From Salinibacter ruber DSM 13855 (GTDB lineage: Bacteria > Bacteroidota > Rhodothermia > Rhodothermales > Salinibacteraceae), in the NCBI RefSeq assembly GCF_000013045.1, contig NC_007677.1, positions 3,487,824 to 3,551,823 on the forward strand: a stretch of 64,000 nt of DNA, read 5' to 3'. The position numbers and the translations under genes are program-made. The notes under the pieces are model-generated. The model was not told the DNA's origin. It saw only the letters and a program-made list of their open reading frames with translations, and did not search any database. The stretch's first letter is position 1; each line of letters begins with the position of its first letter. Positions 1 to 8,601 of the stretch are shown one piece after another.

Positions 1-1
1 C

Positions 2-442
2 GCGGTTAGCGCTGCCCACCAGAGCAGCCAGCGGGCCCAGAAGGGGCTGGAGCTGGCCGGCGAGGCGGACAGCGCCCTGGACGAGGTGGCCGCCTCCATC
101 GACCGCGCCCAGCAGAAGGCCGACGAGATTGCAGCCGCCTCCGAGGAGCAGTCCACCACCAGCAACGAGATCGCCCGGAGCGTGCAGTCCATCTCGACGG
201 CGGCCCGGGAGTCGGCGGCCGGTGTCACACAGGTCTCCGATTCGGCGGACGACCTGGAGGCGACCGTCCAGCGCCTGCGGGAAAGCGTCGAAAAATTTGA
301 GCTTGAACGGGGCGACCACGCGAGCCCGTCCACCCGCCCCGCCCATCCTCCTCACTCTACGGAGGACCGGGCCGACGACGCCTCCGCCGCCGGTCCACAC
401 GCCGACCCGGCACGCCCCGCGATGAGCTCAACGGGCGACTAA
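2..442 (+). CDS. Methyl-accepting chemotaxis protein, C-terminal fragment
   Basis: The gene is cut by the left window edge; the reading frame is open from base 2 and ends at TAA 440-442. The visible 146 residues are the distal return helix of an MCP cytoplasmic domain: the stretch ADEIAAASEEQSTTSNEIAR followed by VQSIS is the classic adaptation-region sequence of chemoreceptors, rich in Gln/Glu pairs that serve as methylation sites. The last about 40 residues are a Pro/Asp-rich tail with no CheR-binding pentapeptide. It would sit in the inner membrane and signal through CheA/CheW. Its ligand domain lies outside the window. It is a useful comparison for the shortened chemoreceptor at 11601. 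Confidence 0.9.
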   Translation, partial: AVSAAHQSSQRAQKGLELAGEADSALDEVAASIDRAQQKADEIAAASEEQSTTSNEIARSVQSISTAARESAAGVTQVSDSADDLEATVQRLRESVEKFELERGDHASPSTRPAHPPHSTEDRADDASAAGPHADPARPAMSSTGD

Positions 443-467
443 ATAGACACAAATAAATACGTCTATT
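442..467 (+). terminator. Weak hairpin just after the chemoreceptor stop
   Basis: AATAGAC (442-448) is perfectly complementary to GTCTATT (461-467) across a 12-base A/T-rich loop, and it begins on the last base of the stop codon. The stem is A/T-rich and has no U tract, so it is only a possible terminator. Confidence 0.3.
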
Positions 468-1021
468 CAAGCGTTATTCTGAACGACCGACGATCGAAGG
501 GAGGCGGGAGTCGGAGAATCGTTCTGGCTCAGCGAGGATGCTGATTTCGGGACTCACTGATTTCGGGACTCATCGGTCTGACGCCCGCTTCTGCTGACCG
601 TCGAAGAGATTTATTTTATCAGTCGCTTCGCTCATGTCTCGGCTCCGCTTCGCTACGCTCGGAGTGACTCATCAGCAAGGTTCGTTTGCATGTCTACTTC
701 GTCCCCGAAGCGAGGCGCGGACGTAGCGCGAGCCCCGCGAAACGCGGAGGAAAAGCGACGACCGGCCGGCCCCGTATCGCGTCTCCGTATTGCCCCGAAT
801 ACGTCTTCGTCTCTCCTCGGGATCGTGACGACGCGTCTGCGTGACGGGCCCGATGGTTCGCCCATCGCGCCCGCCGACGACGCCCCCGCACGTTCCCCGG
901 CTGCGCGGCTCTAATCGGACTCTAACCCGTCTCTCACCGCCCTATAAGATCCCTTCGGCCGAGGAGGCGTGGGCACGACTGACAGATCAACCGCCGCCCC
1001 CTGTTCAGTCGTCGCCACGCC
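443..1021. other. Non-coding gap before the efflux locus
   Basis: No convincing gene on either strand. The gap holds a post-stop hairpin, a 16-bp tandem duplication (541-572), a short inverted repeat CTCCG/CGGAG (643-647 and 660-664), and a TATAAG hexamer at 943-948 that could be the -10 of the efflux operon, although its -35 partner is poor. The open frames crossing here read Arg/Pro-rich sequence typical of chance frames in GC-rich DNA. Confidence 0.5.
541..572. repeat. Perfect 16-bp tandem duplication
   Basis: CTGATTTCGGGACTCA occurs twice back to back (541-556 and 557-572) with no mismatch, in non-coding DNA. This looks like a recent slippage or short duplication. Confidence 0.9.
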
Positions 1022-2377
1022 ATGCACTGCCTGCCACCAAAAACGCACTGGGGCCTCGGGCTTGCCCTTCTGTTGGGGACGTTCGCCGTTTTGGACGGGC
1101 CCGTCGTTCGTGTCGCACAGGCCCAGACGGCCGGGGGGCCGGACACGCTCACGTTCGCGCGTGCCACCCGCCTGTTGCTGGACCACAACCCGCAGCTCCG
1201 CGCCGCCCGTGCTCGGGCCCAGGCCGACGGACAGAGGGCGCAGGCCGCGGCCCTCTTTCCCAACCCGACCCTGGAGGGCTCCGCCGAGCATACCCCACGG
1301 CCCAACGGCGGGGCCGACGACGAATGGTTCCTGACCCTCACCCAGCCCCTCAACTACCCGGGCGAGCAGCGCGCCCGGCGGCAGTCGGCCGACGCCGCCA
1401 CACGGGCCGCGAAGGCACGGCTCCAGGAGACCCGCACGGCCCTCTACCGGGACCTGCGCCACCGCTACCTCGCCGTCGTGGCCGCGGACGCCCGTCGGCG
1501 CCTCCTGCGCCGGTACGCCGACGCGGTGCAGCAGGCCGCCCGGGCCGCCACCGTGCGGTACGAGGAGGGGGACCTAAGCCCGGTCCGGCGCACGCGCCTC
1601 CAGAGCGCCGAGGCGACCTTCACGAACGACCTGGCCGACGCGGAACAGCAGCATCGGGCCGCGCGGCGGGAACTGGCCGCCCTGCTCCGTCCCAGCCGGA
1701 CGGCGCAGTCGGAGGGGCTCCCCTACGCGGTTGTGGACTCCCTCTCGTTCCGGGCGGTCGCCGTGGACGCGCAGGCGGCCCTGTCGGTCGCCGAGGCCCA
1801 GCGGGATCGGCTTCGGGCCCGGCGTGCGCGGGTTGAGCGCGAACGCCGAGCCCTCGAACGCACGCGCTACCAGCGGTATCCGGACCTAAGTCTGTCGGCG
1901 GGGCCGAAGCAGCTGTCGACCCCGGGCGGCACGGCCCTCGGCTTTACGGCCGGCCTCCAGATGGAGCTCCCACTCTGGGACGGGGGCCGCACGGCCGTCG
2001 CGGCCCAGGAAGGTCGTCGCAGCCAGGCCGAGGCCGCCCTCGACGCCACCCGGCGTGCCGTAGAGGTGGACGTGCGCAACGCCCTGGACCGCCTTCGGAG
2101 CTACCGGGACCGCCTACAGGACACGGCGGACTCTCCGCTTCGGAAGACCGACGAGCACCTCCAGGACGCACTGTTCACCTACGAGCAGGGCGAGCTGACC
2201 CTCTTCGAGCTGCTGGACGCCATCGAGGCCGCCCGGCAGACGAAATTGCTCCGTGTGCGCCTCACCGCAAAATACCTGCGGGCGCTCTACGACCTGGAGG
2301 CCGCCATGGGCGTGGGGCCGCAGGACGCGCCCATCGTCGTCGAGGGCGCCCTCTCCCCCCATGCCCCTGACCTGTGA
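1022..2377 (+). CDS. czcC: CzcC/CusC-type outer-membrane efflux channel (TolC family)
   Basis: This 451-residue protein is the outer-membrane duct of the tripartite metal-efflux pump encoded with the next two genes. A cleavable signal peptide ends near AQAQ (residues 31-35). The mature part shows two long helical outer-membrane-efflux repeats: the first opens with LTFARATRLLLDHNPQLRAA, and the second carries the typical LFELLDAIEAARQTKL segment near residue 400. Heptad-rich Ala/Arg/Glu helices fill the rest. The adaptor gene follows 97 bases downstream. The family is clear. The metal (Zn/Co/Cd versus Cu/Ag) cannot be told from this subunit, so the symbol marks the family only. Confidence 0.88.
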   Translation: MHCLPPKTHWGLGLALLLGTFAVLDGPVVRVAQAQTAGGPDTLTFARATRLLLDHNPQLRAARARAQADGQRAQAAALFPNPTLEGSAEHTPRPNGGADDEWFLTLTQPLNYPGEQRARRQSADAATRAAKARLQETRTALYRDLRHRYLAVVAADARRRLLRRYADAVQQAARAATVRYEEGDLSPVRRTRLQSAEATFTNDLADAEQQHRAARRELAALLRPSRTAQSEGLPYAVVDSLSFRAVAVDAQAALSVAEAQRDRLRARRARVERERRALERTRYQRYPDLSLSAGPKQLSTPGGTALGFTAGLQMELPLWDGGRTAVAAQEGRRSQAEAALDATRRAVEVDVRNALDRLRSYRDRLQDTADSPLRKTDEHLQDALFTYEQGELTLFELLDAIEAARQTKLLRVRLTAKYLRALYDLEAAMGVGPQDAPIVVEGALSPHAPDL

Positions 2378-2474
2378 GTCCTGAAGGCCTTCCCTTCGCA
2401 CCGTTCCGGCACTGTACCGACGCTGCCCCTCCCTCAGCGGACCAGACTCACCTTCCAAAACCGCTTTCCCACAC

Positions 2475-3584
2475 ATGCACCGCCGCCTCCTTCGCCCACT
2501 CGTTCTGGTTCTTGCCCCTGCACTCTTCCTCATCGGCTGCGGAGAGGCCGACGCGCCGCCCTCCACCGCCACGGCGGAGACGCCCCCCAACCCAAACGTT
2601 ATTACACTGAGCAAGACTGAACTTGAGGAGGTCGGCGTCGAAACCGTCAAGGTCACGGAGCACCCGGTCACGACAACCCTTGAGCTCCCGGCCCGGGTGC
2701 GCCCGGCCGCCGACCAGGAGGCCTTCGTGACGTCGCTGGTGGATGGACGGGTGGAGCGGCTCCGCGTGAGCCCCGGGACGCGGGTGGCGCAGGGCGAGGT
2801 CGTGGCCGACGTGGCCGCCCCGGACCTGAGCCGGATGGTGGCCGACCTCCGACAGGCGCGCAGCGACCTCGACCGCCAACGCCGCCTGGACGAGCGGGGC
2901 GTGGCCGTTGAGAAGAACGTGCGGGCCGCCGAGCGCAACTGGCAGGCCGCCCGGCAGCGCCTCCGCTCCGTCGGGGTGCGGCCGGCCCGCATCGAACAGG
3001 TCGCGACCGGCGCCCAGGACATGCGGACGCTCCCACTGGAGGCGCCCCTCGACGGCATCGTCCTGAACCGGATGGGGGTCCTCGGCGCCCCCGTGCAGCA
3101 GGGCGATACGCTCTACCGCATCGTCGACCTACAGCCGATCCGCGTGGTGGCCCGCGTCTTCGAGCAGTCCCTCGATAAGGTGCGTACCGGCCAGCCCGCC
3201 ACCATCACCACCCCGATGGCCCCCCGTAGCTACCAGGGCACCATCGGCCGGATCATCCCCCAGGTCGGCGACGAGAGCCGGGCGGCCAGCGCACGGATCG
3301 TGCTCGACAACACCGACGGCACGCTCCGCCCCGGCATGTACGCCTCGGTGCAGGTGCAGCGGACGGGCGCCCCGCAGGCCGCCCTCCCCGCCGACGTCCT
3401 ACTGACCGACGCTTCCGGCGCCTACGTTCTCGTCCGCGATGGGCCCCGCCGGTTTCGGCGCGTCCACGTGGACGCCGACGCCGAGAACGACGGGGACGTG
3501 GCCGTTCCGTCGCTCGATGTCGGGACGAAGGTGGTCACCCAGGGTGCCTACCAGATCGTGAGCGCCCTGAACCAGTCGCGGTGA
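2475..3584 (+). CDS. czcB: CzcB/CusB-type RND efflux periplasmic adaptor, lipoprotein
   Basis: A 369-residue membrane-fusion protein that bridges the RND pump and the outer-membrane channel. The start at ATG 2475 gives a lipoprotein signal with lipobox LIGC, so Cys22 would be lipidated. Then come a lipoyl-like half (EAFVTSLVDGRVERLRVSPG), a helical hairpin rich in Arg/Gln (roughly residues 115-165), the second lipoyl half (PLEAPLDGIVLNRMGVLGAP), and beta-barrel and membrane-proximal domains (TPMAPRSYQGTIGRIIPQVG). I see no His/Met-rich metal-binding tail of the kind some CzcB or CusB proteins carry. It ends 74 bases before the pump start. Confidence 0.9.
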   Translation: MHRRLLRPLVLVLAPALFLIGCGEADAPPSTATAETPPNPNVITLSKTELEEVGVETVKVTEHPVTTTLELPARVRPAADQEAFVTSLVDGRVERLRVSPGTRVAQGEVVADVAAPDLSRMVADLRQARSDLDRQRRLDERGVAVEKNVRAAERNWQAARQRLRSVGVRPARIEQVATGAQDMRTLPLEAPLDGIVLNRMGVLGAPVQQGDTLYRIVDLQPIRVVARVFEQSLDKVRTGQPATITTPMAPRSYQGTIGRIIPQVGDESRAASARIVLDNTDGTLRPGMYASVQVQRTGAPQAALPADVLLTDASGAYVLVRDGPRRFRRVHVDADAENDGDVAVPSLDVGTKVVTQGAYQIVSALNQSR

Positions 3585-3658
3585 TCGACTGGGCACGACG
3601 CCCCCCCCGTTCCCCCCGCCCCCTTCTACATCCGCCTCCCGACCCTCGCTACGCCCCA

Positions 3659-6600
3659 ATGTTCGACCGCCTCGTCACGTCCGTCGTCAAGAATCGGATT
3701 CTGGTTCTGCTCCTCATGGCTGTGCTGGTCGGGTGGGGCCTCTACAGCTGGCAGCAGGTGCCGGTGGACGCCTATCCGGAGCTTACGAACAACCAGGTGC
3801 AGATCCTGACACGGGTGCCGGGCATGTCGCCGGTTGAGGTGGAAAAGCTGGTGTCCTACCCCATCGAGACGGGCATGACGAACCTCGAAGGGGTGACGGA
3901 CAACCGCTCGCTGAGCCAGTTCGGCCTGAGCGTCGTCACGCTCGTGTTTGAGGAGGACATGGACCCGTATTTCGTCCGTCGCCTCGTTTCCCAGCGCCTC
4001 TCGAAGGTGAAGGAGGACCTGCCGGAGAAGGCCGAGCCGGGGCTGGGGCCGCTCTCGACGGCCCTGGGCCAGGTGTACCAGTACACCCTCACCGACGAGC
4101 CGGGCGACGGGCGGTCCTACTCCGCCCGGGCACTCCGCACGATGCAGGACTGGATCCTCGCCCCCGAGCTCCGCACGGTGGAGGGCGTGGTGGAGGCCAA
4201 CGCGCTCGGCGGCTTCGTGAAGCAGTACCACGTGCGGTTCCGTCCCGACCAGCTGATGAACCACGGCCTCTCGCTCGACGAGGCCTACGCGGCGCTGCGG
4301 GAAAGCAATCAGAACGTCGGCGGCAGCTACATCACCCGCAACGACCAGCAGTACGTGGTCCGGGGGGTGGGCCGCCTCGGGGCCGGCGACGGAACCGTCG
4401 TGGAAGACATCGAGAACACCGTCATCACCAGCCGGGCCGGGACGCCGGTCCTGACGAGCGATGTGGCCGACGTGGAGGTGGGCCACGCCGTGCGCTACGG
4501 CGCCGCCACCGCCGACGGCGAGGGGGAGACGGTCGTCGGCATCGTCATGATGCGCCACGGGGCCAACGCCCAGAAGGTGGTCAACAGTGTGCAGGCCAAG
4601 ATGGACGAGCTGAAGCAGGCCCTGCCGCCCGGTGTGGGCGTCGACGTGTACTACAACCGCAACGAGCTGACGAGCGCGGCGATCTCGACGGTCACGACGA
4701 GCCTGCTGATTGGGGGCCTGCTCGTGCTCCTCGTCCTCGTCGGCTTCCTCGGGGACTGGCGCTCGGCCCTCATCGTGAGCCTCGTGCTGCCGATGACGGC
4801 CCTCATCACGTTCATTCTCATGAACTACTTCGGGTTCAAGGCGAACCTCATGAGCCTGGGCGGCCTGGCCATCGGCCTCGGGATGTTCGTGGACGGGGCC
4901 ATCGTGATGGTCGAGAACATCTACCGTCTCCGCGAGGAGAACCCGGACGCGTCGATCGGCCTCATCGTGGTGCGGGCCGGGCGGGAGGTGGCGCGTCCGA
5001 TCGCCTTCTCCGTGGGCGTGGTCGTGGCGGTCTTCCTCCCCCTCTTCACCCTGCAGCAGATGGAGGGGCGCATGTTTCGGCCCATGGCGTTTACGGTGTC
5101 GTTTGCGCTCATGGCTGCCCTGCTGTTGGCCCTCACGATGGCCCCTGCCCTGAGCTCGTACCTGCTCGCCTCCGTGGGGGATTCAGGCAGGACGCCCGAC
5201 GCGGCCGACGGATCCCCCCAAGAAAACGGAGCGCCGACCCGGCCTGCGGACGGCTCCCCCGGAGCATCGGCGAACTCGCAGACCCGCGTGGTGGCGGCCC
5301 TCCAGTCGGTGTACGAGCCCCTCCTCGACGCCGCCCTCACCCACCGGTGGGCCACGGTGGGCACCGCCGTAGTCGTGGTCGGCCTGGGCGCGGGCCTCTT
5401 CTCGACCCTCGGGACCGAGTTTGCGCCGGACCTGGAGGAGGGCTCGGTGGCCATCCAGGTGGCCCTGGAGCCGGACGCCGCCCTCGAAACGTCCACCGAG
5501 GTGCAGACGAAGGTCGAGCGCGCCCTCATAGACTTCCCGGCGGTGACCACGGCCGTGAGCAAGACGGGGCGCCCCGCCGTCGCCTTCGACCCGATGGGCC
5601 AGAATCTCACCGACATGTTCGTCGGCCTCGCCCCCCGCGACACGTGGGCATTCGACTCGAAGGCGGCGCTCGTGGACTCGATGCGGGCCCGCGTCAACCA
5701 AATCCCGGGGGCCAACTTTGCCTTCACCCAGCCCATCGCGCTGCGCCTCGACGAGATGGTGAGTGGGGCCAAGAGCGAGATCGCGCTCAAGATCTTCGGC
5801 GACGACCTCGACGCACTGCGCCGCCTGCAATCGGAGGCCGCCGACGCGGTGTCCGACATCGAGGGCGTGGCGGACGTGCTGCCCTCCCAGATTGCCGGCT
5901 ACGGCTACGTGGAGGTCGACATCGACCGCGACCGGGCCGCCCGCTACGGCCTCAGCGTGGGCACCATCCAGCGGGCCATCGACGTGGCCATCGGGGGCGA
6001 GCAGCTGAGCACGATCCGGGAGGGGGACCGGCGCTTTGCCCTCGTCGGGAAGTTTCAGGCCGCCGCCCGCGGCTCCGTCGAGTCGATCCGCACCCTGCCG
6101 CTGACGACCGCCGAGGGCGCGCGGGTTCGGCTGCAGGACGTGGCGTCCGTTGAGCTTACGGAGGCGCCGGCAGAGGTGTCGCGGGAGCAGGGCAAGCGAA
6201 AAGTGACCCTGGGCATCAACCTCAGCGGCCGCGACGCCGGCAGCTTCGTGGCGGAGGCCAAAAAGGCGTTCCGGAGCGAGGTGGCCCTTCCCGCAGGGTA
6301 CCTGGCCGAGTGGGGCGGCCAGTTCGAAAATCAGGAGCGGGCGCAGGACCGGCTCCTGCTCATCGTGCCCATCACGCTCGCCATCGTGTTCGTGCTCCTG
6401 TTCATGACCTTCAACTCCCTGGGGCAGGCGGTGCTCGTCTTCCTCAACATTCCGGCCTCGGTCGTGGGCGGCGTCGTCCTGCTCTGGGCGATGGACCTCT
6501 ACATGAGCGTGCCGGCCTCGGTCGGCTTTATCGCCGTGCTCGGGATCGCCGTTCAAAACGGCGTGGTGATGGTGAGCTTTATCGACAACCTCCGCGAGCG

Positions 6601-6907
6601 GGGGCGTCCCCTCGCCGAGGCCGTGCGAACGGGCGCGCTCCTGCGCCTGCGCCCCATCCTCATGACGACGCTCACGACGCTGCTCGGCCTGCTGCCGCTG
6701 CTGGTCGCCACCGGCATCGGCGCGAACGTGCAGCGCCCCCTCGCGGCCGTGGTCGTGGGCGGCATCTTCACGCTCGTCCCCTCCACCCTTCTGCTGCTGC
6801 CCACCCTCTACGGCTGGTTCAACCCCGAGGCGCAGTCCGAGCGGGCAATCGCCCGGGCGGTGGAGGCCCGCGATCAGGCCGAGCTTCGGGGCAGCGTGAC
6901 CGCCTAA
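3659..6907 (+). CDS. czcA: CzcA/CusA-type heavy-metal RND efflux pump
   Basis: A 1082-residue inner-membrane proton-driven pump of the HME-RND family. The frame is open from GTG 3581, overlapping the adaptor stop, but ATG 3659 begins the conserved N-terminus MFDRLVTSVVKNRILVLLLM. It shows the signature VPVDAYPELTNNQVQ, the TM4 segment LGMFVDGAIVMVENIYRLRE, and the C-terminal half with VPASVGFIAVLGIAVQNGVV. Of the three acidic proton-relay positions of CzcA (D402, D408, E415), the second and third are present and the first is Gly. A hydrophilic Asp/Gly/Pro-rich linker of about 40 residues joins the two halves (near 5190-5280). Substrate metal is not assigned. Confidence 0.93.
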   Translation: MFDRLVTSVVKNRILVLLLMAVLVGWGLYSWQQVPVDAYPELTNNQVQILTRVPGMSPVEVEKLVSYPIETGMTNLEGVTDNRSLSQFGLSVVTLVFEEDMDPYFVRRLVSQRLSKVKEDLPEKAEPGLGPLSTALGQVYQYTLTDEPGDGRSYSARALRTMQDWILAPELRTVEGVVEANALGGFVKQYHVRFRPDQLMNHGLSLDEAYAALRESNQNVGGSYITRNDQQYVVRGVGRLGAGDGTVVEDIENTVITSRAGTPVLTSDVADVEVGHAVRYGAATADGEGETVVGIVMMRHGANAQKVVNSVQAKMDELKQALPPGVGVDVYYNRNELTSAAISTVTTSLLIGGLLVLLVLVGFLGDWRSALIVSLVLPMTALITFILMNYFGFKANLMSLGGLAIGLGMFVDGAIVMVENIYRLREENPDASIGLIVVRAGREVARPIAFSVGVVVAVFLPLFTLQQMEGRMFRPMAFTVSFALMAALLLALTMAPALSSYLLASVGDSGRTPDAADGSPQENGAPTRPADGSPGASANSQTRVVAALQSVYEPLLDAALTHRWATVGTAVVVVGLGAGLFSTLGTEFAPDLEEGSVAIQVALEPDAALETSTEVQTKVERALIDFPAVTTAVSKTGRPAVAFDPMGQNLTDMFVGLAPRDTWAFDSKAALVDSMRARVNQIPGANFAFTQPIALRLDEMVSGAKSEIALKIFGDDLDALRRLQSEAADAVSDIEGVADVLPSQIAGYGYVEVDIDRDRAARYGLSVGTIQRAIDVAIGGEQLSTIREGDRRFALVGKFQAAARGSVESIRTLPLTTAEGARVRLQDVASVELTEAPAEVSREQGKRKVTLGINLSGRDAGSFVAEAKKAFRSEVALPAGYLAEWGGQFENQERAQDRLLLIVPITLAIVFVLLFMTFNSLGQAVLVFLNIPASVVGGVVLLWAMDLYMSVPASVGFIAVLGIAVQNGVVMVSFIDNLRERGRPLAEAVRTGALLRLRPILMTTLTTLLGLLPLLVATGIGANVQRPLAAVVVGGIFTLVPSTLLLLPTLYGWFNPEAQSERAIARAVEARDQAELRGSVTA

Positions 6908-6935
6908 CGTCCTTTGCCACAGACAACATTCCGCC

Positions 6936-7274
6936 ATGAAGATGATCGTCGCCTACATTCGACCCGTCAAACAGGACGAGGTCGTCGAGCGCCTGCGCCG
7001 GATGGGCGTGCCCGGCGCCAGCATGCACCCCGTCGAAGGGTTCGGGCGGGAGGCCGAGCCGAGCGGGCAGGACTCCTACGGGCCCCAGGTGACGCCCTAC
7101 GCAGAGATGGTGCGGGTCGAAGTCGTCTGCGCGGACGCCCGGGTTGAGGACTGGACCCGGGCCCTCGCGGAGGCGGCCCAGACCGGGCGGCGGGGCGACG
7201 GCAAAGTGTTCGTGCTGCCGGTCGCCGACGCCGTGGACATCCGAACCCTCCAAACGGGAGATACGGTCGTCTGA
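6936..7274 (+). CDS. PII-like regulator of the metal-efflux-linked (PII-NG) type
   Basis: A 112-residue protein with a PII fold: start MKMIVAYIRPVKQDEVVERL, T-loop region after GFGRE, the B-loop TGRRGDGKVFVLPV, and a C-loop IRTLQTGD. The B-loop matches the nucleotide-binding loop of GlnB/GlnK. The T-loop lacks the usual YRGAEY uridylylation context and reads DSYGPQVTPYAEM instead. It starts 28 bases after the czcA stop, so it is almost certainly co-transcribed. Family knowledge: a divergent PII group (called PII-NG) is repeatedly found beside heavy-metal RND genes. I infer that it senses a nucleotide or metal and modulates the pump or its regulator; no glnA or amtB is nearby. Confidence 0.85.
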   Translation: MKMIVAYIRPVKQDEVVERLRRMGVPGASMHPVEGFGREAEPSGQDSYGPQVTPYAEMVRVEVVCADARVEDWTRALAEAAQTGRRGDGKVFVLPVADAVDIRTLQTGDTVV

Positions 7275-7330
7275 GATGCGCTCCGCATCCCGCCCCCACA
7301 CTGCCCCCAATCCTCGTCGCCACGACTGCC

Positions 7331-7825
7331 ATGACCGCCGCACACCTCCACCTCGCCCTCAACCACATTCCCGTCCTCGGCACACTCCTCGGCACCGTCC
7401 TCCTTGCCTACGGGCTCTGGCAGAGACAAGAGCCCGTCCGGGACGTCAGTCTCGGCCTCCTCGTCGGGGTCGGGGCTGTCGCCGTAGCGGTGTACTGGAC
7501 CGGCGAGCCCGCCGAGGAGATCGTCGAAGGCGTGGCGGGGGTCTCCCACGACGCGATCGAGGCGCACGAGGCGTGGGGCTGGTACGCCGTCCTCGCAAGC
7601 ACCGGGACGGGCGTGGCCTCGCTCGGCGCCCTGCTGTACGGCCGGTCTCGACGCACACTCGCGCGGTGGGCCGCCCAACTTGTGCTCGTGCTCTCCCTGC
7701 TCACGACCGGCGTGATGGCCTACACCGCAAACCTGGGCGGGAAGGTGCACCACCCTGAGCTCCGTGCCGCCCCGACGACCGTGGGGACGCCCGACGGCCC
7801 GGGGGCGGACGTGCACGACGAGTGA
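7331..7825 (+). CDS. Four-helix membrane protein (DUF2231-like), efflux-locus linked
   Basis: A 164-residue inner-membrane protein with about four hydrophobic helices (near residues 11-28, 40-57, 84-103 and 112-132). Conserved-looking His positions sit at helix ends: HLHLALNHIPVLG at the N-terminus, HDAIEAHEAWGW between helices 2 and 3, and GGKVHHPEL near the C-terminus. This layout resembles DUF2231-type proteins, and paired His at membrane edges would suit haem or metal ligation, but that is inference. It lies between the PII-like gene and the HiPIP gene, which hints at a redox role attached to the metal-efflux locus. Confidence 0.6.
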   Translation: MTAAHLHLALNHIPVLGTLLGTVLLAYGLWQRQEPVRDVSLGLLVGVGAVAVAVYWTGEPAEEIVEGVAGVSHDAIEAHEAWGWYAVLASTGTGVASLGALLYGRSRRTLARWAAQLVLVLSLLTTGVMAYTANLGGKVHHPELRAAPTTVGTPDGPGADVHDE

Positions 7826-7988
7826 GGCGCCGCCGCGCCGCCTCGACGAACGGCCCCCGCCGGACGACGGAATCGGGGGGATTCCACCACACGAGCGCCC
7901 GTCAGAGCTCCCCTAACACCCTTTCCCCTCGTACACAATCTTGCGGATTGCATCTGCATTTTCTCCTTTCACAACCACGTACAGTCCC

Positions 7989-8384
7989 GTGACCGATACA
8001 AACTCAGACCCTGTGTCCCGACGACAATTTCTTCGCTCGCTCGGCCTCGCCGGGGCCGTGGGCGCGAGTGGCACGCTCCTGGTGGCCTGCGGGGGCGGCT
8101 CCGACGGCTCCGGAAGTGGGGCCGACGGCACCGACAGCGAAAGCGCGACCGCGTCGGCGGACTGCTCCGACCTGTCGCGCCTCTCGGACGCCCAAAAACA
8201 GCGGCGCAAGCAGCAGGTGAATGCCCTGAACTACGTGAAAGCCTCCCCCAAACCAAACAAGAACTGCGCGAACTGCCAGCTCTACCAGCAGGAGAAGTAT
8301 GGCTCGGGCTGTGGCGGATGCCAGCTCTTTCCCGGCCCCGTGGCGGGAGAAGGGTACTGCAGCTCCTGGGCCAAACAGAGCTAG
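7989..8384 (+). CDS. High-potential iron-sulfur protein (HiPIP), Tat-exported, possible lipoprotein
   Basis: A small periplasmic [4Fe-4S] electron carrier. Four Cys ligands follow the HiPIP pattern: CANC, then GCGGCQLFPG, then GYCSSW near the C-terminus. The N-terminus has a twin-arginine motif (SRRQFLRS), a hydrophobic stretch and LLVAC, so it could be Tat-exported and lipidated. A Gly/Ser/Asp-rich linker separates the anchor from the cluster domain. The start is uncertain: GTG 7989 is used, while TTG 7941 and GTG 8013 are also in frame. HiPIPs usually link cytochrome bc-type complexes with terminal oxidases or reaction centres. None is encoded here, so its partner may be the neighbouring four-helix protein. 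Confidence 0.85.
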   Translation: MTDTNSDPVSRRQFLRSLGLAGAVGASGTLLVACGGGSDGSGSGADGTDSESATASADCSDLSRLSDAQKQRRKQQVNALNYVKASPKPNKNCANCQLYQQEKYGSGCGGCQLFPGPVAGEGYCSSWAKQS

Positions 8385-8413
8385 GCCCGGCGCCCGCTCG
8401 GTTGCCCTTTCGG

Positions 8414-8468
8414 GGGGACGGCCCGCCCGCCCCCACCGCCATCACGAACCGGGGGCAGGGCCGTCCCC
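8414..8468 (+). terminator. Long-loop 11-bp inverted repeat after the HiPIP gene
   Basis: GGGGACGGCCC (8414-8424) pairs perfectly with GGGCCGTCCCC (8458-8468) across a 33-base C-rich loop. It lies between the HiPIP stop and the regulator start. There is no U tract, so it may be a factor-dependent terminator or a leader structure for the regulator genes. Confidence 0.4.
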
Positions 8469-8601
8469 TGCGTTTCCGGCCCGTATACGGCACGGTTCCC
8501 CAGAACGCCGCTGTGGGGGCGCCGCGTGGGTCGGCACGACCGAACCACGGGGCTCGTACAACACGAGTGCATCTACAGGTCACCCACCGCACGCCCCGTC
8601 G

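Noticed and set aside
841..1836. 331-codon plus-strand frame overlapping the CzcC-type gene
   Set aside because: Arg/Pro/Gly-rich translation in another frame of a clear TolC-family gene.
5183..6937. 584-codon open frame antisense to the RND pump gene
   Set aside because: It mirrors the pump coding frame, and its translation is His/Gly/Arg/Val-rich low-complexity sequence without domains. Long antisense frames are expected in GC-rich genes.
8299..8601. Upstream extension of the response regulator
   Set aside because: In frame but overlaps the HiPIP gene and encodes Pro/Arg/His-rich sequence; the receiver domain starts directly at ATG 8602.
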